DNA of 64,000 nucleotides from NCBI GenBank assembly GCA_035610835.1, contig CM069443.1, positions 64,575,577 to 64,639,576 on the forward strand, read 5' to 3'. The position numbers and the translations under genes are program-made. This document shows positions 55,613 to 64,000 of this stretch, piece after piece. The notes under the pieces were generated by a model. It ran no database searches and was not told the DNA's origin. It saw only the letters and a program-made list of their open reading frames with translations. Numbering within the stretch: position 1 is the stretch's first letter; each line of letters begins with the position of its first letter. The DNA is from Ophiura sarsii (lineage: Eukaryota > Echinodermata > Ophiuroidea > Amphilepidida > Ophiuridae).

Positions 55613-56972
55613 AAATGTTATGCAATAAAAGGGCCACAATTGAGTTTGTGACGTAATCGATGTAATGTTTTTCAAAGCCAAGGGGGAAATGCATAAAACA
55701 AGTTTGGGTATAACGCGATATTGAGAGGCCCAATGATTAATCTCTGTAGTTGTAATCCTTGGTAACACAATCAAGTCTTCCAAGGTCAAAGGTCATCTGG
55801 GGTCAAATTTCAAAAGTTGCCCGATTGTCCTCAAACATGAAAAAAATCCCTTTTTCGTAAACCCAACGGTTATGGGGTCCAAGGTCAAAATAAGTCAAAT
55901 TTTAAATAAGTTCAAATGACAAAAACAACATTGCGGAAGTGTTGACCTAGGTCAAATAATTAAAAAAAATCAACATTGACCTCTTCGTATATGCTGACTT
56001 TATGAGCAACAACAAAATGGCATGTTTGGACTCATTCACTGCATTGTAGCCTATAACGTCTAAATGGAACATTTCTTGCGTCAAATACAGAACTAATATA
56101 ATGACTATTTTTAAGTTTTTAAAGTCTATTCAATATCGAGTTATACCCAAACTTGTTCAATGCATGTTTTTGGACAAAAACATGCATTTTCCCCTTGGCC
56201 TTGAAAAACATTACATCGATTACGTCACAAACTAAAATGTGGCCCTTTTATTGCATAGCATTTTGTTGGACAGCTTACGCAAACAAATGATCCTTAATAT
56301 CACACCATGGTGGCAACATTCGAGGCCACATTTGCACTTTTCAACAACAAAATAGTGGTGCGATACTTTTTTCCATGTGTATATATTGTGACCGAAAGGA
56401 AAGTGACAGCTTATTCATAACACCAGATTAGCTATATGTAGAGTATTATACTAATGTTAAACCGAGACATAATTATAATTATATCCATTAATCTGAAAAT
56501 AAATGTGCTACTATGCTATGCACGCTGCATACAATGTTATAGTGTGAATGACTATTATTTTCTGAAGACTTGATAGGAAGTGTCTCTTGATTGTTTTTGT
56601 AAATGATTGAACTACTTTGTAACTCAATGCAATAAGATGCCGGGGAAAATCAATTTCACATCTTTCAAAATAAGCAATTAAGAAACTACTGATGCATGCA
56701 AAATCATTCCCCCCACCTTTTTTTGGAGGGAACGGTGTGTAAGATGCATGCAAACATTTTGGCTTTCTAGGTAAAATTGACCTGAAATCAGTTTAATTTG
56801 GTCTAAATTAGATAGTCCGGACCAAATTTAAGCTAATGGCTAAAGCCTACTCACTGAGGAAGGGAAGAGAAAGAAAGGCAGACCTCGGTCCCAATGGATT
56901 GATCAAATAAGATCGATTAATCCCTCTCCGTGATTGTTAGTCGACGCAATGTGCAACAAGGAAGTTATTTGG

Positions 56973-57312
56973 GGGAAATTGGCACAGTGTTTGTGGATAG
57001 CACGCAGGACTCATAATACAAAGGTTGTGAGTTCTAGCCCCGCTACGGCCAACATGTTTGTATCCAAGGTACTTAGTCTCAATTCCCTCGTGGTTCGGAA
57101 GTCACATAGAAATGGGGGTCCCGTGTTTTGGAGGAGCAATTCGGTTTAATAATAAAGGTTCAATAAAGGTTACAGACTCTTTCTTAAAGAGTAGGGGATA
57201 AATCCGGGTTTGTAGCTGTTCACAAAACTAACGGAACCCAATGGAAATAAACGTCAAACGATGCTTTGTTGGGCTGTCCAGGGTCGTAAGGCCCAAACAA
57301 ATAATACAAATA
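56973..57312 (+). mobile_element. tRNA-Met-derived SINE, second copy
   Basis: The same insertion as 29,314-29,660 with the same flanks on both sides; carried by the segmental duplication. Confidence 0.7.
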
Positions 57313-57728
57313 CATTTTTTAATTTTTTAATTTCATTTCGAAATTAAAAACATCGGTTTGACTAATCATGGGGATTTCCATACATTGCATTTGGAAATTC
57401 CAAAAAGACAAAAATAGTGTCCTTAATTTCACAGCACAGTCACAATGTCATTACTCATACAGGCCAGTGGGAAATTCCCACAACACCAAAATAGTTGTCC
57501 TTAATTTCAGCACAGTATGTCATTACTCATCCAGACATGGGGGGGGGGGGGGGGGGGGGGGGTTAATTATTACACTGTAAGCATGCATGACCTTTAAAAG
57601 AATAACAACAATAATACACACGAGGCCATAATAGATTAATAGTTTGTTTACCTTCATTTTATTATCATCATTTTTCAGTAGAACAGTTGTGTGATGTCCT
57701 TTTAACCCATCAATGAACACAATTATAT

Positions 57729-57834
57729 TATGAGACTTCTTGAGATATGACAATGTGTTTGGCCTCAAATTGCTTCAAATCTCAATTTGAAAATGGCACA
57801 CTTGTCTCTTATTATATAACTACAATCCTACTGG
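57729..57834. mobile_element. 106-bp insertion with 8-bp duplication AATTATAT
   Basis: AATTATAT at 57,721-57,728 and 57,835-57,842; copy A (near 30,042) has it once, followed directly by CAATCAAGGATATC. Only weak inner inverted symmetry (TTGAAATTTG-like words); superfamily unknown. Confidence 0.75.
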
Positions 57835-57925
57835 AATTATATCAATCGCGGGATCAATCGAGGATATCAAATTATTTTATTTATGGTCTATTTTTGCTCT
57901 GGTTTGTAATTACTTTGACATGAGG

Positions 57926-58904
57926 ACCATGGAGGCCCAAACAGTTTTAAAAAGACACTCTCAATGGCAAATTGTCCCTTTTCTGATTTTATTTTTTCTT
58001 TATTTTTTAAGAGTTGTGCACGGACCAGGCATCATTGGAAGGGATTTGACACATGGGCTCCCAATTGAGGAACACTGGTCTAACATGTATAAGTATCCCC
58101 ATGAGAACTACCTGCCGATTGGTTGAAATTTAGGATTTGTCAAATATTGTGTCAATCAGAGACATTGTTAATGTTGGAATGAATAATATCAATTTTCAAA
58201 AAGATTAGCATAACATATCAATAAGCAAAATTCATCATGGCTTCCGACCGAGGTCGACGAAAATAAAAAGTTAAGATAATTATATCATGTAATTGACCAA
58301 TGGGAAGTCTTGTATGATAGACAGACAGGTAGAGCCCGTGGGGTAAAAGCGATTTTATGCATTATCGCACAGCAAAATCAAAATTATACATCCTTTCCTT
58401 TCAGTAGCAATTTCTTGCTTGCTTTATGAATATCTACATCAGTGATTAGTCATATGTATCATATCAAACATAAATATTGATATTATAAAGCACAATAATA
58501 GGATTTCTATTTTATTTGCGAAATACTAGAAAGTATACCAAGTCATATTTTGTAGTATGACTTAAATTTACACTAAAATTCTGCAACTAATTGCGCAGCT
58601 TTGTTTTAAGTGTATTCTTTTGTTCACAAATTGCACATAAACCCCTCAAAAATAATCAACAAAAATCAATAATTTTTTTATACAATTAGCAGATATACCA
58701 GGGTAGGGCACTCATGAATAAATGTTGTAATCATATGTGTGAATCCACTTTTAAAAACCACCCTTAACACTGGATTCTCAAAGAAGGAAAAGGGATTACA
58801 GCTCAAAAAATCTTACTCATGCAAAGAATATAGGCCCTCAAGACAGACTGAAATGACCGTATGAAGTAAGTGTATGATTCAGATTTGTTGGTAAATTTAT
58901 CTTA
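57926..58904. other. Intergenic DNA, nothing recognised
   Basis: AT-rich; a 68-codon open stretch at 57,920-58,126 has a hydrophobic run but no supporting features and I do not call it. Confidence 0.45.
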
Positions 58905-59269
58905 GGGCTCTTGCCCAAACACAAGTAGAGGACAGGGTTAGCACTAGGTTTTTAAATAAAAGTTTGAAAAATAAGGGGTTATTTTGGATTTTCAGCTAAT
59001 TTATTGCGCCAAAATGAAAACATATGCGCTACCCCCAGTAGCGCTATCCCTGTAATAATAATAGAGGAAAGCTCAAGGAAAGAGCAGGGAAAGCGTGATC
59101 CTTTTGTCTCTATTGTTAAAAGAATTGACAAAGGATCTGTAATTTACACTTCACTGAGTGGGTACTTCAATTACCCATTCAGTGAGGTGTTAATCACCGA
59201 TCCTTTGTCACTTTTAATAATATAGAAAAAAGATCGCTCTTTCCTCTACTTGTGTTTGGGCAAGAGCCC
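58905..59269. mobile_element. Fold-back element with TTA duplication (Harbinger-like)
   Basis: TTA at 58,902-58,904 and 59,270-59,272; ends GGGCTCTTGCCCAAACACAA exactly mirrored. Inner palindromes: GATCC-TTTGTC near 59,098 against GACAAAGGATC near 59,200, and CACTTCACTGAGTGGGTA against its complement near 59,150-59,190. Confidence 0.85.
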
Positions 59270-59527
59270 TTATAGGCCAATCATTTTGGGGGCTATTTTA
59301 ATGATGACACATGACTTTCGGCCCACGTCACCCTAAGCAAGGATTCATGTTGAAAAAGACACCCTTATTCTCTAAAATTGGCTATTTTGATACCCTTTCA
59401 CACAGGTCCGCGTTGTGGTCGAAAAAAGCACCCATATTCCGCAGTTTCGTTCACATAGATGATTACAACATTATACCTGACTGCCCCCCCCCCCCCCCCC
59501 CCCCCCACACCTCCCCCTGGAAATTAA

Positions 59528-60033
59528 GGGCTGTATTCTCGTACTAAACACGGTTTTAGCTTAAAACCGTGTTTAACTAAATGCGTGTCTAACTTAAACG
59601 TGAGTTTATCCTTTAAACGACGTGTTTAACAAAACACGATTTTAAACTCTGCAAATCTCGTTCCCAGAGTGGTCCTGCGTTGATTGTATACAGGAATTTA
59701 ATTTCATTGTGGCCCTAATGGGTTACAATAGATATCGACCGAATGCCTTAAATACACGGTACTTTTAATGACTACATGATCCGCACGGCAGCTTGCACCG
59801 GGCACGGTTGAGTGATCATTCAAGGCATACAGTTGGTGTGCGAGTTTAGTTAAACACGCATTAAACTACCCTTGTACCCATGTTTAAAGTTAGACATATT
59901 TCGGCGAGTTAGACGCGTGTGTAAGTAAAACGAATGTATGAGAATTGCGTTTAGTTAAACGCTGTGTCTAAAGTCAAAGTTAGACGCATGTTTAGCTTAA
60001 AACCGTGTTTAACTACGTACAAGAATACGGGCC
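59528..60033. mobile_element. Inverted-repeat element with GTTTAACTAAA subterminal repeats
   Basis: GGGCTGTATTCTCGTAC at the left, GTACAAGAATACGGGCC at the right; AAACACGGTTTTAGC and GCTTAAAACCGTGTTTAAC on both sides. GTTTAACT / AGTTAAAC and GTTAGACGC words recur more than ten times, densest near the ends. Target duplication unclear. Confidence 0.75.
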
Positions 60034-62720
60034 TATATGTTTACAAACGTTGTTAAAGATTATGGTCACTATGTGTTGAGTCAAATATGTAATGAAGTCA
60101 TTGCCTCGTGACAAGTCACATCAAAAAGGAGCTCTTATCGGCAGTATGCATTTGAAGATAATGAGAAAGTAACGCTCGAAAAAACAAAGTAATGCCCACC
60201 TAATAAATCACAACAAATCTGAATGCATTGACCAAACGTATTTAAAAGTGAGGTATCATGTTAAAGCTTACACAATAAACTTTTGCATGAAACTTGCACT
60301 TCCAATTTTCATTTTGACAACAAAACAACCCTTTTTGATATGACTGGTCACAAACATACTTTTCATTGTTTGTAGATACCTTTCTTACGTTACTATTTCT
60401 ATAATCTTGGAATGTTTCATCGTGTAAACTACAATTTTCGTCACAAGTTTTGCGCCCAACCCCAAACAATTAAATACTTGTGAATCTTTTTCCAAAACTA
60501 GAGCGGTTCTCGGGTTTAGCGGTTTTCGGATTTGGCGGTTCTCCTATTTGGCGGTTCTCCTATTTAGTGATTATTGTGGTTGGCATTGATTATGGGTTGG
60601 TTATGTGTAGGCATGATTTGGATCCAACCGGAACCATGAGTCGCCGATAGAGTTGCTGTTAGTGGTTGATGAAGTTCAGAGAGGTGAGGTTTGATGGTCT
60701 TATAGAAATGGCGCGGTATAAAAGCCTTTCGTATGTATGTATGAAGTAGCGACTTGTAAATTAAGGGATGGCTGGATGACATTTTCTGTAGAAGGTAAGT
60801 GCATCGTAAAATGCCACATAGCCTATATTGTTGTCATGAAATAATTTCTCAATAAATTACCAGACACTCACTCCCAGAAACCATTATAGATCTGAAAATT
60901 TACATTCATTGTCTGGAGTGCTTGTGATTATGTGTAATAAAACACCGAGGGAGACAGTTGTCGGAAATACTTTTTATGTAATTCGCATCCGCGAGTTCAT
61001 CTAATAATTTAGTTGTTCAAATTATTTGACAGATTTCTACTGCCCTTGAAAAAAGCAGAGTAACTTTTTGGGGTGTAGAGGTTGAATTGATTGAATTACC
61101 CTTGTATTTTATCATTACAGTGCTAGTCAAAAAGAAGGCGACTGCAATAAATATGGGTTTATGAAGATCATATTTCAAGAGCATGTTCTTCACTTTTACA
61201 ATTTTTGTTTTGTTTATGTTTGATTAAAAGACTCCTTTTGGCAGCTGTCCATGATCTGCTATATCTTTGAATTAATCTGTCTAAAGTGAAGAGTCTATCA
61301 AAGAGGGTTATTTATAATCAAGATTTCATTTTGTTTGGTTATTTGGGAAACAATATTCACAATTAACTTCTTTTCGACTGTTACGAGGTCAATGCATTGA
61401 TATTTTGGAAGTACAAACTTGCATCATGTTGTCATTTATTGGAATAGCTTTCTTGTAGTTGTGGTCTGTGGTACTATTATCAAATGGGGAAAATATTGAA
61501 TATTGAATTAAAAGTACAATTTACGCAAGCAAATAATGGAAAAGGACTATGCAATAAGTTGTTATATAATAAGTTTATTAAGGCACACTTAGTGGCATTA
61601 ACGAAACCAGTTGTACAATGAAAGCATTTCTTACGGATACAAAATTGTTCATTAACACTAAGATTTCTGGAATCTGTTATTGTGTATGAAATTGCTGCCC
61701 GGGTGAGCGTTGGCAGGTTAGTTGAGCGGTTAGGGAAGTGTCACAGTGAACAGAGGGTCAGTTGGGAGAATTTAGACACTCAGATTTCCATAAAAAAACA
61801 TATCTGGTTGGTTAGGGTTAAAACACACCATGTACAGTGGAGCTTGGTAACCCTGACCTTCCTGGAACGTACGATTCACTACGGCAGGAAATATTGTTTA
61901 CGTGCAAGGTACAGCATTTAATTCAATGACGCCATCAACAAAACTGAAAAAGTGCTCAGGAGGGTTGGTAGATTAGCCGAGTGGTTAACTGGAGATTCAC
62001 GTCAATGATTTAGGGTAATTGTATGTCCCCCTCTCTTGGTTTCCACACTAGCCTGTCTGGTTAGGGATAATTATAACTAATAACTAATAATAATTTCACT
62101 AAATATAACTTCACTCCTGGCCTACAAAGGCATCAAATTGGAAATAAGTTATAACACAAGTAGTAATCCTTTGAAATAGAAGGCACATGTCACTTATAAT
62201 GGAAGAGTTGTAAAAAGCATATAATCAGCATGACTATTTAGGGTGTTTATATGTATGAGTGTTTAAAACCTTATCAAAATAGGGCTGGAGCCTTTAGCGT
62301 TTATTGAATGAATACACACTTGTCTGGCTCCTGGCCTATACAAGTGTCAAATGGGAATTAAGTGATAAGAGAATGGCAGCATTCTTTAGAAATAGAAGGG
62401 CACATCACAAAGAACATTTGAAAGACACCTTCACAATGCATTGCGTTTTTGCGAAATGACCTAATTTTGGCCTTCAATTTGTCTTGGTTCCCAATCCCAT
62501 ATGCACACAATCATGACTTCATAGCGCATTCATAATTGGAATTGAATTTCTAAAACTTAAGAGCTTGACACATGCATTGTGTGAAAAAAGCTTCAGTTGG
62601 CTGGCGACTGCGCAATACATTGTGGGAAGACATCAAAATCTTCTTTGGCCACGTCATTTATAATGGAAGTGTTGGTCATCTAAAGTATTAAGATTTATCA
62701 AGTTTTATTTGTTGAATATC
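60034..62720. other. Intergenic DNA with small local repeats
   Basis: A short tandem repeat of GCGGTTCTCCTATTTGG type lies at about 60,504-60,565. Two similar tracts of about 90 bases occur at 62,113-62,200 and 62,329-62,420 (CTGGCCTA-ACAA-G-CAAAT-GGAA). tRNA-A-box-like AGCCGAGTGGTTAA at about 61,975 is too weak to call. No gene supported. Confidence 0.45.
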
Positions 62721-62730
62721 TATAATTATC

Positions 62731-63003
62731 CCTAACCATCCTCAATGCGGTAAATGTCCACGGTAAAGTCTGTCTGTGCCAGCTGGCGTGGCACTTTTTC
62801 AATGAAATAATGGCCCCAGGCTACATAGTCGGGCCAATACACTGGCCCGAGTATGGTTGGCTCCTGTGGCGCACTGGTAGAGCGTTCGTCTCGCAACCGA
62901 GAGGTTGTGGGTTCGAGCCCCGGTGGCGGCGCCACTCTTTTTGTCCGCGTTTTTGTCATTGAAAAAAAAAATCTTCAAAATGTGACTTAGTAGGTTAGGG
63001 TTA
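62731..63003 (+). repeat. Tandem unit 1 with tRNA-Ala-like sequence
   Basis: Unit from CCTAACCATCCTCAATGCGG to AAAATGTGACTTAGTAGGTT. It contains GTGGCGCACTGGTAGAGCG, CGTCTCGCAACC (anticodon position CGC) and GTGGGTTCGAGCCCC at 62,861-62,933, i.e. A-box, anticodon arm and B-box in order. The acceptor arms do not pair cleanly, so it is more likely a pol-III-derived repeat than a working tRNA-Ala. Confidence 0.65.
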
Positions 63004-63071
63004 ACAGAAGAAAAAAAATCTTTTTTTTTCTTCTACTTTTTACAAAATTTTCCATGTATGATTTTATTAAT

Positions 63072-63331
63072 CCTAACCATCCTCAATGCTGCAAATGTCC
63101 ACGGTAAAGTCTGTCTTGGCACTTTTTCGATGAAATAATGGCCCCAGGCTACATAGTCGGGCCAATACACTGGCTTGAGTATGGTTGGCCCCGTGGCGCA
63201 CTGGTAGAGCGTTCGTCTCGCAACCGAGAGGTTGTGGGTTCGAGCCCCGGTGGCGGCACCACTCTTTTTGTCCGCGTTTTTGTAGTTGAAAAAAAATTCA
63301 TCAAAATGTGACTTGGGAGGTTAGGGTTAAT
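63072..63331 (+). repeat. Tandem unit 2 with tRNA-Ala-like sequence
   Basis: A second, slightly shorter copy of unit 1 about 341 bases downstream, with the tRNA-like part at 63,187-63,261 and the same flanking TTTTTGTCCGCGTTTTTGT. The minus strand of both gives an open peptide which is an antisense shadow of the tRNA-like part. Confidence 0.65.
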
Positions 63332-63351
63332 CAAATACATATAAAAGCATT

Positions 63352-63655
63352 TTGGAAATGAAATGGGTCAGAGAATCCAAACTTGTATGTTTTGAAATGT
63401 TGACAAAAAAGTGCCAAAGATTGTTTTGCTAAATTTCAAAAACTACAAGATGAGGTCCAAAAATGAGAAATTTGTCCCTCAATTATTGTTTTGCATCATA
63501 ATCAACTTAATCAAGTGCGTTGGTCATTGTTACTCTAAATTATTGTTGTTAGCCTTGTCGTAAAGAAATGTGTCAAAAAGTGATTTTCTCAAAATATCAA
63601 CATGTTTGATCAAAATTGATGCCAAAATGGATTCTCTGACCCATTTCATTTCCAA
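63352..63655. mobile_element. 304-bp inverted-repeat element
   Basis: TTGGAAATGAAATGGGTCAG at the left and its exact complement at the right, arms about 28 bases. No clear target duplication; no coding capacity. Confidence 0.7.
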
Positions 63656-64000
63656 TAGTATACAAAATACAAAAAAGTGACTTCTTGAGTCCTCCTTAAG
63701 CTGCAGTAATAAAACAAGTCATAATGGTAGCATACAAAATGTTCCATTAATGTTCAAGAGTTGAAAAGCATAAAATTAGCATCGAGACTATTTAGTCACT
63801 GTCTCAATACTATGGACAATGGACAATGGACATAATTCAACTATTTGTATAGGTCGTCCATCATTTTCACATACAGTTGTACGTAACAGGAGGGTAAAAA
63901 ATACCCTAAGCGTACATATCTTAAATGGCGATCTTGAGAGGCAGGCATTTTTTATCAAGCCATGAAATTGTTGCCATTTATTGCGTATGTAACTCAAAAA
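63656..64000. other. Terminal stretch, nothing recognised
   Basis: No gene, RNA or element is supported up to the window edge; ATGGACAATGGACAATGGAC is a three-unit microrepeat at about 63,812-63,831. Confidence 0.45.

Larger units (their letters stand above)
53961..56384. mobile_element. Tc1-like element (outermost of the second nested stack)
   Basis: TATACACATGGAAAAAAGTA at the left and its complement at the right. The left arm is split at 54,081 by the hAT-like element and resumes at 55,613; rejoined, CAAAATGTTATGCAATAAAA matches the right arm CAAAATGCTATGCAATAAAA. Total arm about 240 bases. Between the arms, 55,780-55,960 is AGGTCA-rich. No transposase. Confidence 0.85.
52765..57925. repeat. 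Segmental-duplication block C, copy B (expanded by insertions)
   Basis: Homologous to 28,089-30,110. The private insertions 53,171-53,931, 53,961-56,384 and 57,729-57,834 can each be defined by comparison with copy A, which is continuous at these points. Confidence 0.75.

Noticed and set aside
57920..58126. 68-codon frame with a hydrophobic segment
   Set aside because: The start lies at the end of a duplicated block and nothing equivalent is open in copy A.
60242..60469. Cysteine-rich 75-codon frame on the minus strand
   Set aside because: Eight cysteines but no signal peptide, no repeat spacing and no recognisable family; consistent with chance.
61680..62030. Two A-box-like stretches (GTTAGTTGAGCGGTTAGGGA and ATTAGCCGAGTGGTTAAC)
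   Set aside because: No B-box at the right distance and no foldable anticodon arm; too weak for a tRNA or SINE call.
61800..63330. TTAGGG words suggesting interstitial telomeric repeats
   Set aside because: Only single or double GGTTAGGGTTAA occurrences, within other repeats; not an array.
62732..63340. Minus-strand peptides with a GLEPTTSRLRDERST core in two copies
   Set aside because: They are antisense translations of the tRNA-Ala-like sequences; this peptide pattern is a known annotation artefact.

Overview
The window is nuclear DNA of an animal. It is intron-rich, AT-rich and dense in repeats. A spliced DEAD-box helicase gene with GT/AG introns, a pair of single-exon TRIM (RING / B-box / coiled-coil / beta-propeller) genes and very many short inverted-repeat transposons point to a marine invertebrate. 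An echinoderm or a related deuterostome is my best guess. I cannot fix the species from sequence alone. Only three host genes are convincing; almost everything else is transposon, satellite or duplicated intergenic DNA.

Layout. (1) 300-13,665 (+): the last six coding exons of a DDX51-type (Dbp6-like) nucleolar RNA helicase; the 5' exons lie outside the window. Its introns hold at least seven inverted-repeat elements. One is a 3.5-kb element with about 225-bp terminal inverted repeats that contains three tRNA-like sequences. The first-intron side of exon 3 carries a tandem copy of the end of exon 2 that still looks spliceable and in frame. (2) 14.5-18.7 kb: no gene seen. (3) 18,773-20,563 (+): TRIM gene copy 1, followed by duplicated intergenic DNA to about 30.1 kb: a GATA-motif array, a roughly 150-bp satellite, AGGTCA-rich repeats and a SINE. 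(4) 30.5-39.2 kb: a satellite whose monomer contains a perfect hairpin, in opposite orientations on the two sides of a four-level transposon stack. The stack is a mariner-like element, a LINE fragment inside it, a TTA-flanked element inside the LINE, and a palindromic tandem array inside that. (5) 39,435-41,228 (+): TRIM gene copy 2, followed to about 57.9 kb by a second copy of the same intergenic blocks, enlarged by further insertions. (6) 58-64 kb: fold-back elements and a tandem pair of tRNA-Ala-like sequences.

How it fits together. Blocks 18.7-30.1 kb and 39.4-57.9 kb are largely colinear, with local rearrangement of the satellite units. The simplest reading is one tandem segmental duplication that created the two TRIM paralogues. 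Because one copy often keeps the empty site of an insertion present in the other, several transposon boundaries and target-site duplications can be read directly. No helicase-TRIM functional link is implied. Transposon superfamily names rest on target-site duplication length and terminal sequence only, because no intact transposase reading frame was found.
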